Assembly (NCBI RefSeq): GCF_000526215.1
Contig: NZ_JAFQ01000004.1
Location: forward strand, 558,001 to 622,000
DNA length: 64,000 nucleotides
Origin: Nocardia sp. BMG51109
Lineage (GTDB): Bacteria; Actinomycetota; Actinomycetes; Mycobacteriales; Mycobacteriaceae
Direction of reading: 5' to 3'
Below, piece after piece: positions 19,465-26,951 of this stretch. The position numbers and the translations under genes were made by a program. Below the pieces are notes generated by a model. It searched no databases and was not told the origin of the DNA. It was given only the letters and a program-made list of their open reading frames with translations. Within the stretch, counting starts at the first letter, position 1. Each line of letters opens with the position of its first letter.

Positions 19465-20190
19465 ATGGCGTCCGATACCGCACTACAAGAGTCGATGGGT
19501 CCGACCGTGACGGTTCTGCTGTGGATCGTATTGCCCTACTGTGCTTTTCTCTCTCTCGTGCTGGGTAGTCTGTGGCGCTACCGACACGACCGCTTCCGCC
19601 CGGCCGGTCCCGGGCCGGATGCCGACCGGATCGAAGGGTACGGGGCGACGGCGTTCCGGTTCGGCGTCGGTCTCGTGCTGCTGGCCCGGATCGTCGACGT
19701 CCTCGCCGCCGGCCCGCACGAGCATCCGGACGGCATTTTCTACGCCGCCGTCATCGCCGCCGAGACCATCGCGCTGCCGATCGCCGCCGCGGGCGCGGTG
19801 ATGCTATTTCTCCCGCCGACGATCGCGGGCACCCACCCGCCCGCGGTCACGCCGCTGGACCGGGTGACGCTCCCGGTCCTGACCGCGGTCGTGCTGTCCG
19901 GAGTGCTCGTCAGATTCGACCCGTACTCGACCGCCGACAATTACCGCGCCGCCGAAACCCTGTTCACCTGGTCCCGCTCGCTGTTCACCCCCCATCCGAA
20001 CCCCGACGCCATCGCCCATGCTCCCGCCCTCTACCAGTTCCGCGCCCTGATCCTCCTGCTCCTGGCGGCCATCTGGCCCTACACCCGCCTGGCCGGCATC
20101 TTCGCCGGCCCGACCGTCGCCTGGCTCGCCCGCCGCCGACCCCAACTCACCCACCTCACCGTCTGCCCCGCGGAGCGGATACGGATGTGA
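19465..20190 (+). CDS. NarI-like membrane protein lacking haem ligands
   Basis: This 241-residue, five-helix protein aligns with NarI, the cytochrome b subunit of respiratory nitrate reductase: WIVLPYCAFLSLVLGSLWRY (helix 1), YNYR-type DNYRAAE before helix 5, and IWPYTRLAGIF in helix 5. NarI holds two haems with four histidines. Here the matching residues are R65, R75, R193 and G211, at exactly the expected spacings of 10 and 18. The protein therefore should not bind those haems. No narG, narH or narJ lies nearby. It may be a repurposed paralogue. A GTG at 19462 or ATG at 19495 could also be the start. Confidence 0.72.
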   Translation: MASDTALQESMGPTVTVLLWIVLPYCAFLSLVLGSLWRYRHDRFRPAGPGPDADRIEGYGATAFRFGVGLVLLARIVDVLAAGPHEHPDGIFYAAVIAAETIALPIAAAGAVMLFLPPTIAGTHPPAVTPLDRVTLPVLTAVVLSGVLVRFDPYSTADNYRAAETLFTWSRSLFTPHPNPDAIAHAPALYQFRALILLLLAAIWPYTRLAGIFAGPTVAWLARRRPQLTHLTVCPAERIRM

Positions 20191-20307
20191 AGCGTGCGAC
20201 GACAGGTCTGCCGGAACCCGGCTACCCGGTCCGATTTGCCCACGTTCGGGGCCGTGGGCAGGCTACATTCGAGCCGTCTCGATTCGGCGAGCTTCCCGGG
20301 AGGAAGC

Positions 20308-21216
20308 ATGTCCACGGTGGTGATGACCGGCGGCACTTCGGGGTTCGGTGCGGTAGCGGCCGGGCGGGTGCGAGGGTCGGACGACGTCCGGCTGATACTC
20401 GGTGCCCGCGGGCCCGTATCGACCGGCAGGTCCATCCCGCTCGACTTGGCGCAACTCGACTCGGTGCGGGCGTTCGCGGCCGCGGTGCGCGAGGAAACGG
20501 GTGACGATCCCATCGATGCGCTGGTGCTGAACGCCGGCCTGATCCGTCCCGATGTCGCCGACCGGACCGTCGACGGCTTCGAAACCACGTTCGCCGTCAA
20601 CCATCTCGCCCATTATCTGTTGCTGCGGCTGCTGCTGCCCGGCCTGGCGGACGGCGCGACAGTTGTGCTGACCACAAGCGGCACACACGATCCCGCCACC
20701 AAGGCCGGTCTGGCACCACCACGTCACGCCGACGCCGATCTGCTGGCCCACCCGGACCGCGACCCCGACGGTGAAACCCGTGCGAGGAAGGCCGGCCAGC
20801 AGGCATATACCGCCTCCAAGCTGTGCGCCGTCCTCACGGCGCGGGCGTTGTCCGAGCGCGAGAACACCCCGTCCCGGCGGCTCACCGCGCTCGCCTACTG
20901 CCCCGGGCAGGTCTTCGGCACCGGACTCGCCGAGAACCTGCCCTTCCCCTTGCCGGTAGTCTGGTCGCTACTCGGCACGCCTTTCCTGAGCCGACCCCTG
21001 AGCAGGCTCAGCCCTACCCTCAACACGGCGCCGTCCGCCGGAAATACCCTGTCCGACTTGACTCTCGGACTCGTGACGCCCCCGGCGGGCCGCACCTACG
21101 CCGCCCTCCGCCGCGGCCGACTCACCTGGCCCGATCCGTCCGACCTGGCACGCAGTGCGGAACTGGCACACAAACTTTGGGCCGACAGCGCCAGGCTCGT
21201 CGGACTGCCGGACTGA
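20308..21216 (+). CDS. Short-chain dehydrogenase/reductase
   Basis: This is a 302-residue NAD(P)-dependent oxidoreductase of the SDR superfamily. It has TGGTSGFG (cofactor loop), LNAG, a Ser in TTSGTHD, and the catalytic YTASK. The long insert and tail resemble the protochlorophyllide-reductase-like SDRs (retinol dehydrogenase-type), but the substrate cannot be inferred. The start at 20308 has GGGAGGA just upstream. It converges with the methyltransferase gene, leaving a 28-bp gap. Confidence 0.88.
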   Translation: MSTVVMTGGTSGFGAVAAGRVRGSDDVRLILGARGPVSTGRSIPLDLAQLDSVRAFAAAVREETGDDPIDALVLNAGLIRPDVADRTVDGFETTFAVNHLAHYLLLRLLLPGLADGATVVLTTSGTHDPATKAGLAPPRHADADLLAHPDRDPDGETRARKAGQQAYTASKLCAVLTARALSERENTPSRRLTALAYCPGQVFGTGLAENLPFPLPVVWSLLGTPFLSRPLSRLSPTLNTAPSAGNTLSDLTLGLVTPPAGRTYAALRRGRLTWPDPSDLARSAELAHKLWADSARLVGLPD

Positions 21217-21244
21217 GCGTCCTCGTCGCTCTCGGCCGGCCGGG

Positions 21245-21898
21245 TTACGACCGCGGATTCGGTGGCGCGGGACGGCGGCAGTAGACGAACAGGTGCGGTT
21301 CGGGGTGGGCGCCTTGATGATTCGGAGTGAAGGTCGACTCCCGCGATTCGAGGACGTCGAGCCCCGCCGAGCGGAGCCGGTCCAGGAAGCCGGCCGTGGC
21401 GAAGCTGCTCACTCGCGCGGGATGGCCCATGAAGACGATGTCGACCTGTTCGATATCGGCGGGGATGGTGGCGGCGATCAGATAGCCACCCGGACGCAGC
21501 CAGCCCGCCATCCGGCGCAGTGACGAGTCGATCTCCGAGCGAGTCATCTGGAGCAGGGGGAAGAACGCGCAGACCGCGTCGAAACTGTCGGGCTCGCAGT
21601 GGTATTCGCGTACATCCGCTTGGTGGAAGACCGCTCCGGGAATTTGACTTTGCGCAAGCGCCACCATGGCCGGCGAAACGTCGATGCCTTCCACCCGATG
21701 CCCGTTATCGGCGAGCATGCGCGCAGTCGGCACACCGGTCCCGCAACCGACGTCCAGAACATGAGCACCGGCCGGTAGCCGCTCGCACAACCATGCGAGG
21801 GCGGCATGTTGTTCCGGTAGATCGCCGAAAGCACGTTCGTAGTCGGAACCGAGCGCGTCGAACAGGCGATCGGCGGGAAGCGGCGCGTCGGGAGGCAT
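21245..21898 (-). CDS. Class I SAM-dependent methyltransferase
   Basis: This is a 217-residue Rossmann-fold methyltransferase. Motif I is VLDVGCGTGVPT at about 47-58, motif II is VEGIDVSPAM, and a post-I strand GAVFHQADV and motif IV FDAVCAFFPLLQM follow. It resembles the UbiE/COQ5-like group that methylates small molecules. Neither sequence nor neighbours reveal the substrate. Confidence 0.85.
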   Translation of the reverse strand: MPPDAPLPADRLFDALGSDYERAFGDLPEQHAALAWLCERLPAGAHVLDVGCGTGVPTARMLADNGHRVEGIDVSPAMVALAQSQIPGAVFHQADVREYHCEPDSFDAVCAFFPLLQMTRSEIDSSLRRMAGWLRPGGYLIAATIPADIEQVDIVFMGHPARVSSFATAGFLDRLRSAGLDVLESRESTFTPNHQGAHPEPHLFVYCRRPAPPNPRS

Positions 21899-22116
21899 AG
21901 CAGCAGAGTTCCAGGGTTCACCGGATGGATCAATCGGATTCGGCCCGCTCGTCGCCGAACCAGCCGATGCCTCCGGCGAGCATCGTCGAGCGCGGGCCTG
22001 CCCTCGCGCTACTCACCACCTACCCGGGCCGGCTGGAGACCGCGTGGGACACACAGTGAGCTGCTCGTGCCCCGGGCCGCGCGATCGGCGTCCGGGGCCA
22101 GCGGTAAAGTCCGGCT

Positions 22117-23049
22117 ATGTCGCCGATGTCGCGCACCATCCGGATCTCCACCAGATCCTCGCCGATGGCCCTCGCTCAAGCTGAGCAAGTCGCCGCCGAC
22201 CTCGCCGTTCTCGGCGTCGCCACCGAACTGGTCAAGGTCACCTCCGCGGGCGACCGGTGGATGGGCGATCTGTCCGAGCTCGGCGGCAAGGGCGCGTTCG
22301 TCAAGGAAATCGACGGTGCGCTGTTGCGCGGAGACGCCGACCTGGCCGTGCACTGCCTCAAAGACATCCCGGGCGACATCCCCATCACCCCGGGCCTGGC
22401 ATTCGCCGGATACCCGCCCCGCGAGGACGTCCACGACGCGATCATCACCCGCGACGGGCGGCCCCTCGGCGAGCAACGGCAGGGTGCCGTCGTCGGCACC
22501 AGCTCCGTCCGCCGGGCCGCACAGCTGCGGCTGCACTACCCGCACCTGGACGTGAAACCGTTGCGCGGCAACGTCAACACCCGGCTCGCGCGCCTCGAGG
22601 AAGGGCACTTCGACGTCATCATCGCCGCGGTGTCCGGCCTGTTCCGCGTCGGCCGACAGCACCGCATCACCGAGACGCTGCCGGTCGACGTCATGTGCCC
22701 GCCGATCGGCGCCGGGATCATCGCGCTCGTCGCCCGCGCCGACGACACCGAACTACTCGACCTCGCGGCAAGGCTCGACGACCCCGGCACCCACCGTCAG
22801 GCCGATGCAGAACGCGCCATGCTGCACGCCCTCCAGGGCCACTGCAACAGCCCGATCGCCGGCGTCGCCACCACCGACGCCACCGGCCGGCTGACGCTGC
22901 ACGGCAAGGTATTCAGCCTCGACGGAACCCAATGGCTCGACTCCCACCACTGGGGCGTGCCCGACGACCCCCAGGCCCTCGGCTTCTTCGTCGGCGCCGA
23001 CCTACTCCGCCAGGGAGCCCGCGCCATCATCGACGCCATACCTCACTGA
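22117..23049 (+). CDS. Divergent, solitary hydroxymethylbilane synthase
   Basis: This is a 310-residue porphobilinogen deaminase, the enzyme that joins four porphobilinogens for tetrapyrrole synthesis. Key residues remain: K82 and D83, R132/R133 in GTSSVRR, and cofactor-binding C243 in GHCNSPIAG. Several usual signatures are altered: HSxKD is HCLKD, and the GQGAL turn reads GAGII. No other haem gene is adjacent, whereas the housekeeping hemC normally sits with hemA/hemD. It may be a second, specialised copy, so I give no gene symbol. An ATG at 22126 is an alternative start. Confidence 0.85.
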   Translation: MSPMSRTIRISTRSSPMALAQAEQVAADLAVLGVATELVKVTSAGDRWMGDLSELGGKGAFVKEIDGALLRGDADLAVHCLKDIPGDIPITPGLAFAGYPPREDVHDAIITRDGRPLGEQRQGAVVGTSSVRRAAQLRLHYPHLDVKPLRGNVNTRLARLEEGHFDVIIAAVSGLFRVGRQHRITETLPVDVMCPPIGAGIIALVARADDTELLDLAARLDDPGTHRQADAERAMLHALQGHCNSPIAGVATTDATGRLTLHGKVFSLDGTQWLDSHHWGVPDDPQALGFFVGADLLRQGARAIIDAIPH

Positions 23050-23181
23050 ACCGATACGCCGAAAACCTTTGCTGCCCGGCGACGATGACCGGTTCGGTGC
23101 CGGTCACGGAATAGACCGACTTACACGTTGAACCGGGAACGGCACAGCTCCCGGCTGCACGCTGATCCGGTCGACCAACCT

Positions 23182-23334
23182 TCAATCGTCGTAATGCCCG
23201 CCGACTGTAACGACCAGTTCGGTGTCGGTCACGTAGTAGATCAGCCGATGCTCGCGCGTGATCCGCCTCGACCAGTGACCGGCCGGCTGGTGCTGCAACG
23301 GTTCGGGCTTACCGATCCCCGCGAATGGATCCAC
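23182..23334 (-). pseudogene. Truncated YoeB/Txe-family toxin
   Basis: The 50 codons from a GTG at 23334 give VDPFAGIGKPEPLQ... and end in GGHYDD, matching the C-terminal half of YoeB-type mRNA interferases. The residues equivalent to the catalytic Glu (GKPEP), Arg (WSRRI) and His (GGHYD) are all present. The N-terminal 35 or so residues of the family are missing and cannot be found in other frames upstream. No antitoxin gene is seen. GAAGGA precedes the GTG, so a short product could still be made. Confidence 0.65.
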
Positions 23335-23352
23335 GCTGATTCCTTCGCACGA

Positions 23353-23502
23353 TCAGCGTCGACAGTCATCGCCCTGTGCCCGCCGCCGAGTTTCATCGAC
23401 CGATCGACCCTGCGACGGCTCCGGCCACAGCAGTGCGGCTACGAGAACGGCCGCCGGCAGCACGACCGCACAGACCAGTCCGGTCAGGACCCACCCGCTC
23501 AT
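23353..23502 (-). CDS. 49-residue single-pass membrane peptide
   Basis: An ATG at 23502 opens MSGWVLTGLVCAVVLPAAVL and continues to a basic, polar tail. There is one strong membrane helix (residues 4-26) and a cytoplasmic-type C-terminus. The ATG overlaps the stop of the preceding gene (ATGA). No function is known. It lies at the end of a three-gene chain of overlapping tiny genes. Confidence 0.55.
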   Translation of the reverse strand: MSGWVLTGLVCAVVLPAAVLVAALLWPEPSQGRSVDETRRRAQGDDCRR

Positions 23503-23720
23503 CGGCTCGACCTCGCCCTACCGACGGCCGATACGGCACGACCGTGCGCGCCGATCTGCCATCCGATGCGGGTCCGGCTACGCACGACCGATCCGCGAGC
23601 ATCGAGTCCCGCCAGAGCATTTCGGGCACTCCCACCGATGAGTGCGGCATCTCGCCCGATCTGTGCAACGGTCAGCATTCCACCCGGAGTGAGCACCGGA
23701 AGCACCTCGGCCGCCTTCAC
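23499..23720 (-). CDS. 73-residue basic protein, possible winged-helix fragment
   Basis: A GTG at 23720, overlapping the previous gene's TGA, opens a 73-residue basic protein. The part GGMLTVAQIGRDAALIGGSARNALAGLDARG has the helix-turn-helix-wing rhythm of MarR-like regulators, but it is too short for a full domain. Its stop overlaps the next gene's ATG. The overlaps on both sides are the main support that it is translated. Confidence 0.5.
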   Translation of the reverse strand: MKAAEVLPVLTPGGMLTVAQIGRDAALIGGSARNALAGLDARGSVVRSRTRIGWQIGAHGRAVSAVGRARSSR

Positions 23721-24019
23721 GCTCCGGCTCCCAACGCCGCCCAACGGCCGAAAGACATTCGTGGACAAGCTGTTTCGATGTCGGCGAAGTGCAGGATGGC
23801 ATTGAGCTCGAAGGCATCGAGGTGACCGGGAGCCGGCATCAGCACAGCATCGACATCCGCCGCACGAACGTGATCGACCAAGCGAATCGAACCCTCGTCC
23901 GGCCATATCAGCACGAATCCGAGCCGCCGAGCCAACCGCCGCACCTGCGCTCCATCCCATTCCAACGAATCCGACACATCGGGGTCGACCCACCCGAGCG
24001 CCGTCGGCTGCCACCTCAT
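23717..24019 (-). CDS. 100-residue hypothetical protein
   Basis: This 100-residue protein starts MRWQPTALGWVDPDVSDSL, with GAGAGGGGA upstream of the ATG. It contains VRRLARRLGFVLIW followed by a long acidic section with VDAVLMPAPGHLDAFELNAI. The ordering resembles the N-terminal part of small resolvase-like proteins found in nocardial mobile regions, but I cannot confirm this. It is the first gene in the overlapping chain. Confidence 0.6.
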   Translation of the reverse strand: MRWQPTALGWVDPDVSDSLEWDGAQVRRLARRLGFVLIWPDEGSIRLVDHVRAADVDAVLMPAPGHLDAFELNAILHFADIETACPRMSFGRWAALGAGA

Positions 24020-24137
24020 ACGTCCCCTCTCCGAGTCGGATTGTTCAAGATTCGGCGCGACGGCACCACGGAAGGGCCAGCAGAGGGACAGTCGAATTCC
24101 GGTAGAACAGCAGTACGGGGGCCATTAGGCTCGGAGA

Positions 24138-24308
24138 ATGGAACAGCATGCTGGAGAACGGACAGCCGCGGAGCGAAAGCCGGCCAGCCTCACCCAGCAC
24201 CAGCCGGCCACCCGCGCCGACTACTCACTCTCGATGTCGAAGGCCGTCGAGCAAGGCCGCGAGGTCGCATCGCCCGGATTCCTGTCGACCGTAGCTCGTG
24301 CACTGTGA
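24138..24308 (+). pseudogene. XRE-family regulator remnant
   Basis: The 56 codons from 24138 translate to a helix-turn-helix resembling XRE regulators: LTQHQPATRADYSLSMSKAV, then EQGREVASPGFLSTVARAL, ending at TGA. Full-length relatives continue for 200-400 residues beyond this point. The downstream sequence in all three frames gives no convincing continuation, so the gene is truncated. The start and upstream region look intact. Confidence 0.5.
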
Positions 24309-24895
24309 ATTACACCGGAACAACTCACGGGCGCCCCCCTTCGACGATGGGAGGCCACTCCACAAGCCCGGTCCCCCGCTTTGTCGTTCAGCGGCCGTAG
24401 CGGCCTCAGACCTCGATCGACTGGCGACGCCGCGCCCGTTCACTCCAATCAGCCGAAACCGGTTCGCCTTCCATAGCCATGCTCCCCGCGATCTGGTCGA
24501 CCACAGCGGCGCGACGCCGACAGAAACTCGAAGTCATTGCCGTGCAACTGATCCCACCCCCAAAAGGCTCCCACAGCCCGGAAAGCGCGCGTCTTGTTCC
24601 AGAGGTCGAACGGCGACACGACTTTCAGGTCGCCACCGCTCGGTGATGCCAAAAGGGGTGCATCGGAGAGCATGTGTCGGATGTTCGCTCCTCTGGCCGG
24701 ACCCGGCACAACGCGGTCGACTGGAGGAGATCCGCGACAACCTTTCATCGCCCGCATCGCCGAAGCCGAACGCGAAGGCCGGCTCGGCGAGGCAGAAAGG
24801 CTCCGCGTCAGCCTGGCCGGCTCTCGAGACAAGCTCACCCAGCTCGATCGAGTCCGCGGGCGGGATACTGCCGTGGAGCGTGCATCAAACGCCCT
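24309..24895. other. Degraded region, one integrase-like scrap
   Basis: No intact gene is supported here. On the plus strand 24741-24848 reads PFIARIAEAEREGRLGEAER and continues VSLAGSRDKLTQLD, which resembles the helical segment of some actinobacterial phage-type integrases but has no catalytic part. On the minus strand a 74-codon frame at 24449-24673 (MLSDAPLLASPSGGDLKVV) is open but has no recognisable relative. Confidence 0.35.
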
Positions 24896-25345
24896 TCAGA
24901 ACACGATCGAGTGCCGCCCGGCCCGCAGGCCCCAGTGCGGCTTGCCGCCGGGCAGGCCCCGATCTCCGTTCTGCCCCATAAGCATCAGGAAGAGGCTCTT
25001 CATAGCGGCCAGCCCGCGGGCGCGCCGGATCGCCGCCTCATCCGCCTGCGTGTACATGTCGAAGAACCGTGCGGCCGTGCCCGCGGGTAGCAGCACCCAT
25101 ACGGCGGCGAGGTCCCACGCCGGATCGCCGGCGAACATGTCACCGAAATCGACGATGCCCGAGAGCGTTCCGTCCGAGACGACGACGTTCGCGGGATGGA
25201 GGTCGCCGTGCACCCACACCGGCGGGCCCTCCCACGCGTGGGCCGCGACGGCGTCGTCCCAGACGAGCCTCCGATCGGGCAGTTCGGTCGGGAGACCTGC
25301 TTCTTCGCAGAGGCTGTCCGCTACGGAGCTCGACCCCCTCGACAT
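24896..25345 (-). pseudogene. Phosphotransferase (APH family) pseudogene
   Basis: The frame holds only the C-terminal lobe of an aminoglycoside-phosphotransferase-like protein: WVHGDLHPANVVV (catalytic loop) and IVDFGDMFAGDPAWDLA (metal site). The N-terminal lobe of about 150 residues, which binds ATP, is missing. Near the end the frame also breaks: after GLRAG, another frame reads ALDRVLKAFDA, the expected family C-terminus. N-terminal deletion plus frameshift make an active product unlikely. Confidence 0.7.
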
Positions 25346-25359
25346 CCGATCGCTGCACG

Positions 25360-25695
25360 TCAGGGGACGATTTCCAGGTCCTCGGATTGTTCGACGATCT
25401 CCGGCTCGATGCCTGAGCCGGCAAACAAGATATCGACCAGGGTCGCTATCCCGTCGACCATGCGTTTCATCCTGACGGTTGCCAGTCTTCCGTTGTCATG
25501 TTCGACGGAGAAGTACTGCTCCCAGTTGATTCATGCGAAGCGATGGGTCAGATGGCCGACGGCGTCTCCGCCGGGAGCCCCGGGACGCAAGAGCAGCCAT
25601 TCCTGCACCGCCCCACCGACGACCAGGCTAACAGCCGAAATTGTGCGAATAAATGATTGTCCGGGTTCAGCGCCACCACAGCGAGCGCTATTCAA
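25360..25695 (-). pseudogene. Hypothetical gene broken by an in-frame TGA
   Basis: One frame reads from a TTG at 25695, directly after the Abi gene's stop, to TGA at 25360. It is interrupted by a TGA at 25531-25533. The part before reads SLVVGGAVQEWLLLRPG and the part after reads INWEQYFSVEHDNGRLATVR and on to EDLEIVP. Both halves have ordinary protein composition, which suggests a nonsense-mutated gene. I do not recognise the family. Confidence 0.4.
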
Positions 25696-26817
25696 CTACT
25701 GCTGGTCAAGGTCTCCGAGGGTCCGTGCTGACTCCAGTGCCGCAACAGCCACGTATCGCTGACGTTGTACCCAAGCACTGCCCCTCCCACCACGCTGGCG
25801 GCGAAGCTCGCCGTCCAAAGTCACATGTCCCCGTTTGCGGCCATCGGCATCAGAGCGTGTGAGGCGAAAGAGTTGGTACTCGTCACCCTGCCAACCAAGG
25901 TCCCGCGCGCCCTTGATGATTTCCGCTATGCGCTTGTCATCCTCGCTGCCCGACCCCATCCTCCGGCCGATCTCCTCCGGCGTCCAATCAATGTGATCAA
26001 TACGTTCAAGTACCTTCGGCACTTCGCGCTGCAGTGCACTATCGGCATAGAATCCGATGTGGCTGACCTGCCGGAAGTACCTGCCGGGTTGGCAAACGTA
26101 GGCACTGTGCTTCTCATAGAACGGCCATGCTCTGCGCGCAGGCACGATAACAGCGATGGATTCGGCCGCCTGGGGACGCTCGTCCAGCAGAGCGGGTACC
26201 CGGCACAGCCCAACAACCCACCGCTCCAGATCGGCGTCGATCCACCGGAGCAGATCCATGGCTTGCTCGAACCGCTCCTCGAGCGGGAGATCGAAAATCG
26301 CCTGATGATGCGCGATACGATTGCGCAGATTCTTCAGCGCAAGAACATTTCCCTGTACCGTGTCGCGTTTGAACCCCGCTTTCTCCCTGTTCGGGAACGC
26401 ATGGACGAGGTGCTTACGAAACAATTGCTCGTACTTCGGGCCGAAGACACCCTCCCAGAGGCCGAATGTCACACAAGAAAAAACCTTGTCGCGTGTGGCT
26501 CCGTTCGCCCCGGCACCCAGATGTCGCCGCGCTGTTCGGAAGAATTCGAGGTCGTGTTCGGTCAGGAACGCTGAACTCGCGAACCACCACCCGAGCGAGA
26601 GGTCCACTCGAGCCGACTCCGGGACCTCGAGGGGCTGGAGAACCTTGTCAACCGCGTTGCGGAGGGCAACCTCGACATGGGATATCAACTCGAAGAACGC
26701 AGCGGATATCGCGACATTCCACTCGTAGAGCTCGCGTGCCGCGACCGGGTCGTGGTTCGCAGCCACCAGGTACTCGTCGAACCGACGTTGCGTGACCCAC
26801 GCGGTCGGGTCTGTCAT
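25696..26817 (-). CDS. Abi-family (HEPN) defence protein with extra C-terminal domain
   Basis: This is a 373-residue protein. Residues 1-210 resemble the Abi_2/AbiD-AbiF family of abortive-infection proteins, which belong to the HEPN superfamily of RNases: FFELISHVEVALRNAV near the start and the R-x4-H motif LRNRIAHH (R165, H170). Residues 215-373 form a second domain (HIGFYADSALQREVPKVLER, EYQLFRLTRSDADG) that I cannot assign. It likely acts against phage by RNA cleavage, though this is inferred from family. It has no partner gene. The surrounding DNA is less GC-rich and full of broken genes, which suggests transfer. GGGGGGAG lies before the ATG. Confidence 0.78.
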   Translation of the reverse strand: MTDPTAWVTQRRFDEYLVAANHDPVAARELYEWNVAISAAFFELISHVEVALRNAVDKVLQPLEVPESARVDLSLGWWFASSAFLTEHDLEFFRTARRHLGAGANGATRDKVFSCVTFGLWEGVFGPKYEQLFRKHLVHAFPNREKAGFKRDTVQGNVLALKNLRNRIAHHQAIFDLPLEERFEQAMDLLRWIDADLERWVVGLCRVPALLDERPQAAESIAVIVPARRAWPFYEKHSAYVCQPGRYFRQVSHIGFYADSALQREVPKVLERIDHIDWTPEEIGRRMGSGSEDDKRIAEIIKGARDLGWQGDEYQLFRLTRSDADGRKRGHVTLDGELRRQRGGRGSAWVQRQRYVAVAALESARTLGDLDQQ

Positions 26818-26844
26818 GCTCCCCCCTCGATCACGATCGAACCC

Positions 26845-26860
26845 AGCGCTATAATAGTTC
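26845..26860 (-). promoter_or_regulatory. Probable -10 element of the Abi gene
   Basis: On the minus strand the sequence GAACTATTATAGCGC contains TATTAT, close to the sigma-70 -10 consensus, about 33 bases before the Abi start codon. It is conspicuously AT-rich for this genome. A clear -35 element is not visible. Confidence 0.35.
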
Positions 26861-26864
26861 TAGT

Positions 26865-26909
26865 GCCCCAGACCGGCCTCTGGTCCATTGCAGATTATGC
26901 CGCTGGGGC
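26865..26909. repeat. Inverted repeat downstream of ychF
   Basis: GCCCCAG at 26865-26871 pairs with CTGGGGC at 26903-26909, and GACC/GGTC pair inside. It lies between the ends of ychF and the start of the Abi gene and may terminate ychF transcription. It marks the border between conserved and accessory DNA. It does not fold as a tRNA. Confidence 0.45.
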
Positions 26910-26951
26910 GCCTTCATGTTGTACCCGTCTACCAGTTGGCCGGGCGTCCCC

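Noticed and set aside
24594..25475. Plus-strand frame of 293 codons across the decayed patch
   Set aside because: Only a stretch near 24741-24848 looks protein-like. The rest is antisense to the APH remnant and has no coherent domain.
26862..26912. Possible tRNA or tRNA fragment as an integration site
   Set aside because: The inverted repeat has a 7-bp acceptor-like stem, but there is no T-loop GTTCRA, anticodon stem or correct length.
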